A DNA stretch of 64,000 bases from Rahnella laticis (GCF_015644585.1 NZ_JADOBI010000009.1:1498-65497); one strand, 5' to 3'; counted from the stretch's first letter, positions 45,859 to 54,818 are shown. Made by a program: numbers and translations. The notes: a model not told the origin generated them from the letters alone.

Positions 45859-46205
45859 CGTCTGTTTCTAAAACGAAAGTCACCACGCATATTCTTGATA
45901 CGTCGCTCGGTAAGCCCGCGGCTGACGTGCGCGTCTGGCTGGAAAAACTCGACGGGCCGAAAATTACGCTCATCGCCGAAACCCAAACCGACGCCGATGG
46001 CCGCGCCGCAAAACTCACACCGGAGCCGGTGCCCTCCGGGCATTACCGGCTTTGTGCCAACATCGGCGCGTATTTTGCCGCCACAAACCGAGAAACCCTG
46101 TATCACTCGGCGATTATCGACGTGGTGATTTCCGGCGAGCAGGATCACTATCATCTGCCTTTGTTAATCAGCCCATATTCGTATTCGACGTACAGAGGCT
46201 CCTGA
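45855..46205 (+). CDS. hpxT: 5-hydroxyisourate hydrolase (HpxT/UraH, transthyretin-like)
   Basis: 116 residues with the transthyretin-like fold. The conserved THILDTSLGKPAADV start, a central HYRL, the HYHLPLLISPYSYSTYRGS end and its C-terminal YRGS active-site motif are all present. It hydrolyses 5-hydroxyisourate to OHCU, the substrate of HpxQ. The plus-strand operon ends here, 12 bases before the convergent gene stop. Confidence 0.95.
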   Translation: MTSVSKTKVTTHILDTSLGKPAADVRVWLEKLDGPKITLIAETQTDADGRAAKLTPEPVPSGHYRLCANIGAYFAATNRETLYHSAIIDVVISGEQDHYHLPLLISPYSYSTYRGS

Positions 46206-46217
46206 TTTTCCAGCTAT

Positions 46218-47486
46218 TTACCCCATCGATAAATGCGGGTGGCGCAGCCGTACGCTTTTGGTCAGCGCGGAATGGCTGACGTCGTGGTCGCGGTTGCTCT
46301 GACGGACTTGTTGCAGAAAGGCCATCAGCAGCGGATTGGGGCGTTCGCGGCGCGACATCAGCTCCGGCTGCCCCTGCACGCCCATGAAGAACGGGTGATT
46401 ATTCAGCTCAATGGCCTGCGCCTGTTCCCCGCTTTCGTCCGTGCCTGAAGTTTTCAGCCCGGCACTTTCCAGCTCTGCCAGCAGATGCGGATTGAGACAA
46501 CGGCGCTGGTTATAACGCAGCGTAAACTCCTCGCCCATCCTGTTCGCCAGCAACGTGCCACTGCGGCTCAGCACCGTCTGGTTGCCCAGACGTTGTTGCT
46601 GATGGCGGCTGAGTGGCAAACTGGTTTGCAGGCTGTTGAGGCTCGACGGCCCGTGCATCACCACGCGCTCCTGGCCGAGAACGCGTTGCCCGAACGCCGT
46701 CACCATCTGGTGCATACCCTGATTAATCCCCAGCAGCGGCGTCTGGTTTTCCAGCGCCCAGACTGCGCTTGCCAGCTGGCTGACCGGATGATCGCCGGAT
46801 GTCAGCGTGGTGCCCGGCAAAATAATGCCGTCAACGTCATACAGCGTGGAATCGAGCTGACTGCCGAGCAACGAAGGCGTCACCCAGACGACGTCAATGT
46901 TCATTGCCAGTGCATCGGCGGCATCTCCCAGTGCAGCGAGCATCGCCGGATAGCTGTCGCGCTGCTCACAAAAATCGCCGACCATCGCCACGCGCAGGGT
47001 CTTTCCGGCGCGCATGACCGGCTGCGAAACTGAGCCGAGCGCCCAGCGGCCAAACGCATCGCGTCCCCAGCCGTTGCTGCGAATTTTGCCGGACCCGCAG
47101 TCTTCAAGTTGAAATTTATCTTGGTTGCGGACCACGCTTAATGACTCCACGCCGATACCGTGTCCGGCGATTCTGGCGGCCAGCGCAGGGGATAACGGCT
47201 CGCGCAGCGGCACCACGATATCTTCTTTAAGTGCCCGATAAATCAGTGATTCCAGACCGGATTCCTCACCCGCACCGCGCCCGGTCAGGCGCTCCAGCCA
47301 AACCAGTCCGCTGGTCAGCGTATGGCCCTGCGCCGTGACGTGCTGGCGCGCATTCGGATAATGTTTTGCATCATGACTGACGGGAAAGTGACACAGCGGC
47401 AAAGCGCGTAATTCAGCAAGTATCGCTGCCATCGCGCCGTACAACGCAGGTTCGGGCGTGGAGTGTGCAATAAAGGTGATGGTCAT
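46218..47486 (-). CDS. CTP-synthase-glutaminase-like protein lacking catalytic Cys and His
   Basis: 422 residues. Residues about 164-395 align by eye with the class I glutaminase domain of CTP synthase (VAMVGDFCEQRDSY, DGIILPG, PLLGINQGMH, NHPFFMGVQGQPELMS). The nucleophile position (LGICLG in CTP synthase) is Asn255, and the catalytic His of FHPE is Gln373; Glu375 is kept. No ammonia could be released from glutamine by the normal chemistry. Residues 1-160 are not recognised and are not a CTP synthetase domain. It converges with the hpx operon and has its own sigma-54 promoter candidate. ATG 47486 is used. The function is unknown; a nitrogen or ureide role is inferred from context. Confidence 0.7.
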   Translation of the reverse strand: MTITFIAHSTPEPALYGAMAAILAELRALPLCHFPVSHDAKHYPNARQHVTAQGHTLTSGLVWLERLTGRGAGEESGLESLIYRALKEDIVVPLREPLSPALAARIAGHGIGVESLSVVRNQDKFQLEDCGSGKIRSNGWGRDAFGRWALGSVSQPVMRAGKTLRVAMVGDFCEQRDSYPAMLAALGDAADALAMNIDVVWVTPSLLGSQLDSTLYDVDGIILPGTTLTSGDHPVSQLASAVWALENQTPLLGINQGMHQMVTAFGQRVLGQERVVMHGPSSLNSLQTSLPLSRHQQQRLGNQTVLSRSGTLLANRMGEEFTLRYNQRRCLNPHLLAELESAGLKTSGTDESGEQAQAIELNNHPFFMGVQGQPELMSRRERPNPLLMAFLQQVRQSNRDHDVSHSALTKSVRLRHPHLSMG

Positions 47487-47525
47487 CAGGAGTCCTCTGT
47501 CAGATGTTTTTGCGGGGGTATTGAA

Positions 47526-47541
47526 TGCAAGAAGCGATCCA
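47526..47541 (-). promoter_or_regulatory. Sigma-54 promoter of the CTP-synthase-like gene
   Basis: On the minus strand TGGATCGCTTCTTGCA matches the consensus TGG and a complete TTGCA, with CG in the correct place and GG/GC 12 bases apart. Transcription would begin about 30 bases before the ATG at 47486. No clear NtrC site was found upstream. Confidence 0.65.
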
Positions 47542-47697
47542 CCCCGAACGGCGTTTACATGCTTTGACAAAAAGGGCGCGGTAAGTCGCAAATGCGAATT
47601 TAAGCCGCCAAGGACTACTACAAAACGCCACGCTGTTTAGACCATAACGCGCTAATGTATCGCCGGTTGTTCTAACCCCATTCATTAAGGAAGCATC

Positions 47698-48204
47698 ATG
47701 TCAGCATCTCTGTATGGCAGCACGGCGGCACAGTTCGTACGTGGTTTAAAGAATCTTTCGGCGTTGCTGGAAAAAGGCGCTGCGTGGGCGCAGGAAAACG
47801 GAAAATCGGAAGAAGAAGTGCTGAATACCCGTCTGGCGGCGGACATGTATCCGCTGGCGCGTCAGGTGCAAATCACCAGCGATATGTCGAAAGGCGCAAT
47901 CGCCCGTCTGGCCGGTATCCCGGCGCCCGCAATGGACGATACTGAAACCACGTTTGCCCAGTTGCAGGAGCGTATCGCGAAAACCCTGCGCTTTATCGAA
48001 AGCGTAAAACCGGAACAGCTGGAAGGCGATGAATCCCGCGCCATCGTGGTAAAAGGCAAAAACCATGAACTGACCTTTACCGCACACAGCTACGTCACCA
48101 CTTTTGCGGTACCGAACTTCTACTTCCACGTCACCACCGCATACAATATTTTGCGGCATCTGGGCTTGAATATCGGCAAGTTCGATTTTATCGGGCAGGT
48201 TTAA
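47698..48204 (+). CDS. DUF1993 family protein
   Basis: 168 residues, mostly helical, resembling the DUF1993 family (MSASLYGSTAAQFVRGLKNL at the start; LTFTAHSYVTTFAVPNFYFH and a C-terminal NILRHLGLNIGKFDFIG). The family has a DinB-like four-helix shape; His residues in HVTTAYN could bind metal. No function is assigned. AAGGAAG precedes the start, and a hairpin terminator follows. Confidence 0.75.
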   Translation: MSASLYGSTAAQFVRGLKNLSALLEKGAAWAQENGKSEEEVLNTRLAADMYPLARQVQITSDMSKGAIARLAGIPAPAMDDTETTFAQLQERIAKTLRFIESVKPEQLEGDESRAIVVKGKNHELTFTAHSYVTTFAVPNFYFHVTTAYNILRHLGLNIGKFDFIGQV

Positions 48205-48240
48205 GTCCGGTTTTATTTAATTACCTGAATCGCTAATTAA

Positions 48241-48275
48241 ATACCTGCCCTGAAATATATAATTCAGGGCGGTAT
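48241..48275 (+). terminator. Probable terminator after the DUF1993 gene
   Basis: ATACC-TGCCCTGAA pairs with TTCAGGGC-GGTAT around a short AT loop, followed by TTTT. The rest of the gap to 48501 is AT-rich with no gene. Confidence 0.7.
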
Positions 48276-48501
48276 TTTGAAGTATATATTCACCTGAATT
48301 ATAACCAAGTGAATTCCCCTCTAAATAACTTCAGATTTATAAAATAAACCCGGTGCCATTGCTGGCACAACACCTTCCGTTTTTTTAATTCAGATTAATT
48401 TGTCACGATGCAGTCTCTTTAATTCCGGCGTGTTTATAAAATCACGCTTCGAGAATTACTGAATCTTAATCAATACACTTAATCTAACGGAAGGAATTAA
48501 T

Positions 48502-49776
48502 ATGTGTAATTGCAACTGTAATTCATTAAAAGGCACAGCAGCTAAAACGGGTGAAACGTATGTGACCGTCGAGGCGGCGGCCACGGCCGCGGCAGAACAG
48601 GCGCTGGTGGCCTATTGTCAGAATACGTTCAGCGTGGGTGGTGTTATGCTCGATGCCAGCGGTAATGTGCTGAATGCGATTAATAATAATGTGGTTGTCG
48701 ATAATAAAACCAGTGATCCGACGGCTCACGGTGAACGTCAGTTAATTGACTGGTATTATGCGCAGATTGAAGCGGGTGTCGATATGCCACCGCCGTCTGA
48801 TATTACCATTGTGACGTCGCTGGATCCGTGCTGCATGTGTACCGGTTCGATTATTACCGGCGGATTTAAAGTTATTTCTGCCGCTTTCGATACATATTCC
48901 GGTATTAACTGGGATACCAAGGCGGATTTCCCGACGCTCGCAGATGGCCTGGCCGTTGTGGCACAGAATACTTTCAGTTACCCGGCGGTTAATGGAAATA
49001 ACTGTTTTACCCGCGATGCCAGTTCAGCGCCGGTGCCGGCTTTCTTCACCGACGCCGTTATGGATGTTCAGACGGTGGCGCTGTGCGAAACGGCTTTCGA
49101 TGCCACGCTGACGCAGGTTAAGGAAAGTATCAACACGGATTTAACGCCGGACAAGCTCAGAAATATTAAAGATTTACCGTCTGATAGCCGGATCGTGACG
49201 GCGTTAAAAGCCCTTTATCCGGACGCGCTGAGCTATACCGCGCCATCCCGCGGGCAGCCGGATGAAGGACTGGCACCGTATCTGATTGCGGCGGCAAATC
49301 AGGATATTGCGCAGGGCGGCAAAGGGAATGCCGTGGCGTTTCTTGACTACTTTGGCAACCTGTTGCTTTGTTTGCCGGGTAACGAAAAAGCCTCGCTGAT
49401 TCAGACCGCGTTTTTACTGGTAACCCGCAATTATGCGCAACTGCGTTTTAACCTGCGAAGCAGCCTGAGTGATGAAGAAGTGCTGCCTTATCTGGCTCAT
49501 CCTAAATACGGCACGTTTGTTTTTGCGCATGGCCCGGATAAGACATCGCACAGCCTGATTGAACTCGGTGCTTACGGTTCCACCATGGAAGGTGCGTTGC
49601 CGCCGGAAAATCCGAACTCATTCCAGTATGGGGTGCCGACGATTGCGCAGGCCGATCTGGATGACTATTGCCAGACACTGCCACCGTTATACAGCCAGGA
49701 GATCCAGGTTCATCCGCAGCAGGTGACGAACTCTGATCTGATCAACGCGCTGATTGCTGGTTTACCGAAACCGTAA
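48502..49776 (+). CDS. Cys-rich-headed cytidine-deaminase-fold protein with a long unassigned C-terminus
   Basis: 424 residues. The N-terminus is MCNCNCNS, a run of alternating Cys. Residues about 25-150 are a cytidine/deoxycytidylate-deaminase fold with the zinc site complete: PTAHGERQL gives the His and catalytic Glu, and LDPCCMCTGSI gives the two Cys ligands. The C-terminal 230 or so residues (from about 190) are not recognised. It has AGGAAT upstream and a strong bidirectional terminator after the stop. It does not look like housekeeping cytidine or guanine deaminases; the substrate is unknown. Confidence 0.7.
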   Translation: MCNCNCNSLKGTAAKTGETYVTVEAAATAAAEQALVAYCQNTFSVGGVMLDASGNVLNAINNNVVVDNKTSDPTAHGERQLIDWYYAQIEAGVDMPPPSDITIVTSLDPCCMCTGSIITGGFKVISAAFDTYSGINWDTKADFPTLADGLAVVAQNTFSYPAVNGNNCFTRDASSAPVPAFFTDAVMDVQTVALCETAFDATLTQVKESINTDLTPDKLRNIKDLPSDSRIVTALKALYPDALSYTAPSRGQPDEGLAPYLIAAANQDIAQGGKGNAVAFLDYFGNLLLCLPGNEKASLIQTAFLLVTRNYAQLRFNLRSSLSDEEVLPYLAHPKYGTFVFAHGPDKTSHSLIELGAYGSTMEGALPPENPNSFQYGVPTIAQADLDDYCQTLPPLYSQEIQVHPQQVTNSDLINALIAGLPKP

Positions 49777-49803
49777 TTTCTTCATAATAATCATCAACAA
49801 ATA

Positions 49804-49839
49804 AAAGCCCACCCGCTGCACATACAGCGGGTGGGCTTT
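49804..49839. terminator. Bidirectional terminator between the deaminase-like gene and yafV
   Basis: AAAGCCCACCCGCTG and CAGCGGGTGGGCTTT form a perfect 15-bp stem with a 6-base loop, with A and T runs at its ends. It serves the two convergent genes. Confidence 0.92.
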
Positions 49840-49865
49840 CTGATGTTTATGCGTTGCCGCTTTCT

Positions 49866-50639
49866 TTAATCGTGCAGGAGGAACGTATCGGCATCGCGCC
49901 ACGCCGGGAAAGCTTCACGATAATCCTGTAACGCTTCCAGAGACAGTTCGGCGTCGATAATCATTGCCGAACCCGGCTCGGCGCGCGCCAGTTCTTCACC
50001 CAGCGGATTAATGATCAGGCTGTCACCGCTGTAATGATGGCCGTTATCGTCATCCCCGACGCGGTTGCACCCGGCGACGTAGGCCTGATTTTCAATTGCG
50101 CGCGCGGTCAGCAGCGTTTGCCAGTGATGGCTGCGGCGGGCAGGCCAGTTGGCGACGTAGAGTGCCAGATCGTAATCCTGATTATTGCGCGAATAGACCG
50201 GGAAACGCAGGTCGTAACAGACTTGCGGCAGAATACGCCAGCCGCGCCATTCGACGATTTCACGGCGTTTGCCCGGCACGTAATAATTGTGTTCGCCCGC
50301 CATGCGGAACAGATGGCGTTTATCGTAGGAATGCACTTTGCCCTGCGGTTCGACCAGCAGGAAACGGTTTACCGCGCCTTCCGTCGTGCTCAGCGCCACG
50401 CTGCCGCCAATCATTGCACCGAGTTTTTTCGCCCACTGATGCAGCCATTCCACCACGCGTGACTGTGGCAGCGCGCTGCCCGGAGCCTGCATGGCGAAAC
50501 CGGTGGTGAACATTTCCGGCAGAATAATCAGGTCGCGGCCGGTCAGTGAATCCAGCAGACCGTCGAAATGCGCGAGATTGGCCTCGCCGTCCAGCCACAC
50601 CAGCGGCTGTTGCAATACGGACAGTTTTAAAGTTGACAC
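49866..50639 (-). CDS. yafV: Omega-amidase YafV (2-oxoglutaramate / 2-oxosuccinamate amidase, MtnU role)
   Basis: 257 residues of the nitrilase superfamily close to E. coli YafV. The triad is Glu in ILPEMFTTG, Lys in YDKRHLF and Cys in VCYDLRFP. It removes the amide from alpha-keto-glutaramate formed by glutamine-dependent transamination of 2-oxo-4-methylthiobutyrate, supporting methionine salvage. GTG 50639 with GGAGCG upstream gives the family N-terminus; the upstream start at 50687 lies inside mtnE. It overlaps mtnE by 13 bases, so the pair is coupled. Confidence 0.9.
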   Translation of the reverse strand: MSTLKLSVLQQPLVWLDGEANLAHFDGLLDSLTGRDLIILPEMFTTGFAMQAPGSALPQSRVVEWLHQWAKKLGAMIGGSVALSTTEGAVNRFLLVEPQGKVHSYDKRHLFRMAGEHNYYVPGKRREIVEWRGWRILPQVCYDLRFPVYSRNNQDYDLALYVANWPARRSHHWQTLLTARAIENQAYVAGCNRVGDDDNGHHYSGDSLIINPLGEELARAEPGSAMIIDAELSLEALQDYREAFPAWRDADTFLLHD

Positions 50640-51787
50640 AGGCGCTCCGCAGCAGCGTCCAGCGTGGCTTCCTGTTTGGCAAAGCACAGCCGGATCAGTT
50701 TATGTGGGAAGGGCGCGGCGCAGAATACCGACATCGGAATGGCCGCAACGCCCACATGTTCAGTCAGCCAGTGGCAGAATGCAACATCGTCCAGATCCGA
50801 GACTTCGCTGTAATCCACCAGCAGGAAATACGTGCCCTGGCCCGGCAATACTTTCAGACGGCTGTTCGCCAGCCCTTGCGCCAGACGGTCACGCTTGGCC
50901 TGATAAAATGCCGGTAATTCCTGCCAGTGCTCCGGCGCTTCCCGCAGCATATCCGCCAGCGCCAGCTGAACCGGCGTGGTGATCGAAAATGTCAGATACT
51001 GGTGAACTTTGCGCAGTTCGGCGCTGATAATCGCCGGAGCGATGCAATAACCCACGCGCCAGCCGGTCATGTGATAGGTCTTGCCGAAAGAAGACACCGC
51101 GATGGCGCGCTGACGCAGTTGCGGGTGGCGCAGCACACTGGCGTGGCCTTCCGGCGCAAAGCAGATGTGTTCGTAGACTTCGTCGCTGAGCACAAAAATG
51201 TGTTTATCAGCAATGGTTTGCCAGAGCTGCTCAACGTCGCTGTGGCTCCAGACCGTGGCCGACGGATTGTGCGGCGTGTTGATGATGACCAGCTTTGTCC
51301 GGTCCGTAATCTGGTCGGCAAATTCCGCCCAGTTCACTTTGAACTCCGGCGGCTGCAGCTGAATGCGCTTCATCACGCCGCCCGCCAGTTCCACCGCAGG
51401 CGCGTAGCAGTCGTAGCTCGGGTCAAACGAAATCACTTCGTCGCCTTTTGACACCAGCGCGGTGATGGCGATGTACAAAGATTCGGTAGCGCCGGCGGTG
51501 ATCGTGATGTCGGTATTGGCGTCCGGCGCGTAACCGTAAATCTGTTCGGTTTTTGCGGCAATCGCTTCACGCAATGGCGCGGTGCCGGTCATCGGCGCGT
51601 ACTGGTTCGCGCCCTGACTGACGTGATACGCCAGACGGTTGCGCAGATACTCGGGGCCATCGAAATCAGGGAAACCCTGAGACAGGTTAATGGCGTTGTG
51701 CTTCTGCGCCAGGGCACTCATCTGAGTAAAAATGGTGGTGCCGAGGGAAGGAAGCTTACTTTCGGGGATCAGTGCGGCTGTGCTCAT
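50627..51787 (-). CDS. mtnE: Methionine aminotransferase (MtnE / YbdL)
   Basis: 386 residues of class I PLP aminotransferases, nearly the same length as E. coli YbdL and very similar to it. INLSQGFPDFDGP, NTPHNPSATVW and the PLP Lys in SSFGKTYHMTG are present. It transaminates 2-oxo-4-methylthiobutyrate to methionine, the last step of the salvage pathway, preferably with glutamine. It is co-transcribed with yafV. Confidence 0.92.
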   Translation of the reverse strand: MSTAALIPESKLPSLGTTIFTQMSALAQKHNAINLSQGFPDFDGPEYLRNRLAYHVSQGANQYAPMTGTAPLREAIAAKTEQIYGYAPDANTDITITAGATESLYIAITALVSKGDEVISFDPSYDCYAPAVELAGGVMKRIQLQPPEFKVNWAEFADQITDRTKLVIINTPHNPSATVWSHSDVEQLWQTIADKHIFVLSDEVYEHICFAPEGHASVLRHPQLRQRAIAVSSFGKTYHMTGWRVGYCIAPAIISAELRKVHQYLTFSITTPVQLALADMLREAPEHWQELPAFYQAKRDRLAQGLANSRLKVLPGQGTYFLLVDYSEVSDLDDVAFCHWLTEHVGVAAIPMSVFCAAPFPHKLIRLCFAKQEATLDAAAERLCQL

Positions 51788-52023
51788 GGCGGGTCAATAC
51801 TCCTGGACCGGTGCAGATAGCGATGTTGCTCACAATATAACACGATGTTAAAGCCGGGTTTAAATCAATGAAGAATAAGGATATGACCAGAATGACGGTG
51901 CGGAACGGCGCGCGCAGAGCGGGTTGCGGGCATTCTGCGAACGCTATCCGTTGCCTGAGAACTGGTTAAGATATAAACTAAACGCCTTACAACTGAGGTT
52001 GTTCAACGCTTACAGAGGGTCAT

Positions 52024-52653
52024 ATGCCGGTTAAATTGGTAAATGCGGTGAAAGTTAACGAAGTCTTCGCTCATCTTAGCGACGGCATAGATAACAGCAC
52101 CCTCTATTCCGAGCTGGCACGCGGGCAGGAGCTTGTTGTTGTCGGTCTGACGCTATCTCCCGGTTACAGGATTGTGCGCGTTGATGATCGCCTTTCTGAA
52201 AAAATTACTCAGCGCCATTTCGAACTGGCGTTAATCAATGATGTTTCTGAGGACGTGGCTTACTACAACCGCGTTGTGATTCAGTCCGATCATTTCCTCA
52301 ATTGCCGCCCGGTGACGCAGGTGCTGGTATGGCGCACTCAGAAACCTAAGCACAGAAAAGAATTGCACGAGCTTGCAGGGCTAATTTTCCTGAATTATCT
52401 GCTCGAAAAATACGATGTGATCGTGTCTGACATGAACCAGACTCACGATGGCATGTCGTTCTGGCAGGCCAGAATGTATGACGCCTTGATTTACGGGCTT
52501 AAAGTTTATGCTTACGACATGATCAGTTGCGAATTACATAACATTGCATCAGAAGATGATGTGGGGCGTTACGAGCAGTGGCTTTGGGGAGACCCTGAGC
52601 ATTACCAGCAAAGGCTGGCCATCATTTCTAAATTTGAACTCCCTGCAAAATAA
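52024..52653 (+). CDS. Unrecognised 209-residue protein
   Basis: I do not recognise this protein. It is soluble, with no signal or membrane segment, and mixed alpha/beta by appearance. Notable stretches are YDVIVSDMNQTHDGMSFWQ and ARMYDALIYGLKVYAYDM, which resemble the GNAT-like or phage-encoded proteins where a host-interaction role is suspected, but the match is not firm. GAGGGTC precedes ATG 52024, and a strong terminator follows at once, so it is a single-gene unit inside the methionine salvage region. Confidence 0.65.
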   Translation: MPVKLVNAVKVNEVFAHLSDGIDNSTLYSELARGQELVVVGLTLSPGYRIVRVDDRLSEKITQRHFELALINDVSEDVAYYNRVVIQSDHFLNCRPVTQVLVWRTQKPKHRKELHELAGLIFLNYLLEKYDVIVSDMNQTHDGMSFWQARMYDALIYGLKVYAYDMISCELHNIASEDDVGRYEQWLWGDPEHYQQRLAIISKFELPAK

Positions 52654-52674
52654 CCTGCTCCGGCAGGTTTTTTT
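52652..52674 (+). terminator. Rho-independent terminator after the 209-residue protein gene
   Basis: AACCTGC-TCCG-GCAGGTT followed by a T run, overlapping the stop codon by a couple of bases. Confidence 0.9.
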
Positions 52675-52763
52675 ATGCCAGAAGTTAGCGCCATAAGAAG
52701 ACAGAGCGTTCTGCTATTTGCCCTTTCATTTTCCCGATACACGATGTTAATATTTGGCAATCG

Positions 52764-52779
52764 AGACGCTTAGATGGCT
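52764..52779 (+). promoter_or_regulatory. Two adjacent MetJ boxes upstream of mtnB
   Basis: AGACGCTT and AGATGGCT, directly adjacent, each match the MetJ consensus AGACGTCT at 6 of 8 positions. Tandem boxes are how MetJ binds. They lie about 95 bases before the mtnB ATG, consistent with repression by MetJ with S-adenosylmethionine. Confidence 0.65.
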
Positions 52780-52873
52780 AAATGCTAATTCAATCTAGGC
52801 CATATCAATTATTTATATATCGCGGTTTTCACTCCGAACTCAGGCCCTCAACGCACGATTTTTCAGGATTACG

Positions 52874-53488
52874 ATGACAGAGAATTTGCAACTGGGCGCG
52901 CTGCTGGCGGCCTGTCACTGGATTGGTCAGAAGGGCTGGAGCCCGGCGACTGGCGGGAATATGTCGGTCCGCGAGGGCGACAAACATTGCCTGATCACCG
53001 AATCGGGGAAGGACAAAGGGTCGCTGACCGCAGAGGATTTTCTGCTGGTTGAGCTGGAAAGCGGTCTCGCGCCAAGCGGACGCCGCCCGTCGGCGGAAAC
53101 CGGCCTGCACACGATGCTCTATTCCCGCTATCCTGAAACAGGTGCGGTGCTGCATACACATTCGGTGAATTCGACCGTTTTGTCCCGCGTGGAACGCAGC
53201 GGTGCACTGGTGCTGGAAGGCTACGAAATGCAGAAATCGCTGAGCGGCCAGACGACGCACCTTGATCAGGTGGTGATCCCGATTTTCGACAACAGCCAGG
53301 ACATCTCAGCGCTGGTGCAGAAGATTATTGCCAGCACGGAACGCGCGCCGTTGCAGTATGGTTTTTTGCTGCGCGGCCACGGTCTGACCTGCTGGGGACG
53401 GGATGTGGCGGAAGCACGCCGCCATCTGGAAGGGCTGGAATTTCTGTTCCAGTGTGAACTGCAACGCCGCCTGCTGGAGGCCAAATGA
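52874..53488 (+). CDS. mtnB: Methylthioribulose-1-phosphate dehydratase
   Basis: 204 residues of the class II aldolase/adducin fold. Zinc-binding His pair in [11 protein letters not shown] and a third in [11 protein letters not shown] are visible. Start [18 protein letters not shown] matches the family. It dehydrates methylthioribulose-1-phosphate. It is the first gene of mtnBCD and overlaps mtnC by 4 bases. Confidence 0.95.
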   Translation: MTENLQLGALLAACHWIGQKGWSPATGGNMSVREGDKHCLITESGKDKGSLTAEDFLLVELESGLAPSGRRPSAETGLHTMLYSRYPETGAVLHTHSVNSTVLSRVERSGALVLEGYEMQKSLSGQTTHLDQVVIPIFDNSQDISALVQKIIASTERAPLQYGFLLRGHGLTCWGRDVAEARRHLEGLEFLFQCELQRRLLEAK

Positions 53489-54171
53489 TCCGCGCCATCG
53501 TCACTGATATTGAAGGCACCACCACGGATATCCGTTTTGTGCATCAGGTGTTATTCCCGTATGCCCGTCAGCGGCTCGCTGAATTTCTGCGTCATCAGCA
53601 CGAAGAGCCGGAAGTGGCGGCTGCGCTGAACGCATTGCGGGCCGGAATCGACCGCCCGCAGGCCAGCGTCGAGGCCCTGATTGAGCAGCTTTTTACCTAC
53701 ATGGACAACGACGTCAAATCGACGCCGCTCAAAGTGTTGCAGGGCATTATCTGGCGCACCGGTTATGAGAACGGTGATTTCCGCGGGCATTTGTACGCGG
53801 ATGTCGCGCCGCAGCTGGAAGCCTGGAAAGCCGACGGTTTGCAGCTTTGCGTGTATTCTTCCGGTTCCGTTGACGCGCAAAAACTGCTGTTTGGTTACAG
53901 CGATGCGGGCGACCTCACGCCGCTGTTCAGCGGATATTTCGACACCCGCGTTGGCGCCAAGCGTGAAACAGAATCCTATCAGAACATCGCCGAACAGCTG
54001 ATTTTACCGCCCGCTGATTTACTGTTTTTATCGGACATCCGTCAGGAACTGGACGCCGCACGCTTAGCGGGCTGGCATACCTGTCAGCTGATCCGTGATG
54101 ATGCTGACGAACTCAGCGACCACCTGCAAGTTAATCGTTTTGATCAGATAGCCTTAGAAACATTCTTATAA
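53485..54171 (+). CDS. mtnC: Enolase-phosphatase E1 (acireductone synthase)
   Basis: 228 residues of the HAD superfamily. [12 protein letters not shown] contains the first catalytic motif, [10 protein letters not shown] the second and [11 protein letters not shown] the fourth. It enolises and dephosphorylates the dehydratase product to acireductone. Joined to mtnB by ATGA. Confidence 0.95.
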   Translation: MIRAIVTDIEGTTTDIRFVHQVLFPYARQRLAEFLRHQHEEPEVAAALNALRAGIDRPQASVEALIEQLFTYMDNDVKSTPLKVLQGIIWRTGYENGDFRGHLYADVAPQLEAWKADGLQLCVYSSGSVDAQKLLFGYSDAGDLTPLFSGYFDTRVGAKRETESYQNIAEQLILPPADLLFLSDIRQELDAARLAGWHTCQLIRDDADELSDHLQVNRFDQIALETFL

Positions 54172-54182
54172 GAGGGTTGACC

Positions 54183-54728
54183 ATGAGTGCATTGACGATT
54201 TTTAGTGACCAGGATCCTTCCGCGCCAGTTTGGGAAAGCCGTGACGGTGAGGCTATCGCTGCCGAACTGAACAAGATTGACGTGCGTTTCGAACGCTGGC
54301 AGGCCGACCGTGATTTAGGCGAAAACCCGCAGCCGCAGGACGTGATCGCCGCGTATCAGCATGAAATCGACAGGCTGGTAGAAGAGAAGGGCTATCAGAG
54401 CTGGGATGTGATCAGCATGCGTCCGGACAACGAACAGCGTGAAGTACTGCGCACCAAATTCCTCTCCGAGCATACCCACGGCGAAGACGAAGTGCGTTTC
54501 TTCGTGGAAGGCGCCGGGCTGTTCTGCCTGCATCTGAACGGTAAGATTTTCCAGATACTGTGTGAGAAAAACGATCTGATTTCCGTCCCCGCGAATACCC
54601 GCCACTGGTTTGACATGGGCGGCTCACCGTCGTTTACGGCGATTCGCGTGTTTGATAATCCGGAAGGATGGGTGGCGCATTTTACAGGCGATGGTATCGC
54701 GGATAAGTACCCGAGGATGGGGGAATAA
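54183..54728 (+). CDS. mtnD: Acireductone dioxygenase
   Basis: 181 residues of the cupin fold. Metal ligands are in [14 protein letters not shown] and TRHWFDMG. With iron it yields 2-oxo-4-methylthiobutyrate, the substrate of MtnE. ATG 54183 with AGAGGG upstream is used in preference to TTG 54177. It is the last gene of mtnBCD; the composite repeat follows. Confidence 0.95.
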   Translation: MSALTIFSDQDPSAPVWESRDGEAIAAELNKIDVRFERWQADRDLGENPQPQDVIAAYQHEIDRLVEEKGYQSWDVISMRPDNEQREVLRTKFLSEHTHGEDEVRFFVEGAGLFCLHLNGKIFQILCEKNDLISVPANTRHWFDMGGSPSFTAIRVFDNPEGWVAHFTGDGIADKYPRMGE

Positions 54729-54776
54729 GTTTTTTGAAAGGTTTTCAAACTTTCTTTTAAGATCAACGACAAGACC

Positions 54777-54792
54777 TTGGGTTGCCACCCAA
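54777..54792. repeat. Detached small hairpin module of the composite repeat
   Basis: TTGGGT-TGCC-ACCCAA, preceded by AAGACC, repeats the module found at 54867-54882 and at 19186-19201. It lies just outside the terminal repeat of copy 3. Confidence 0.65.
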
Positions 54793-54818
54793 ACCGGCCT
54801 CAAGGGACAGCTTAGCGT

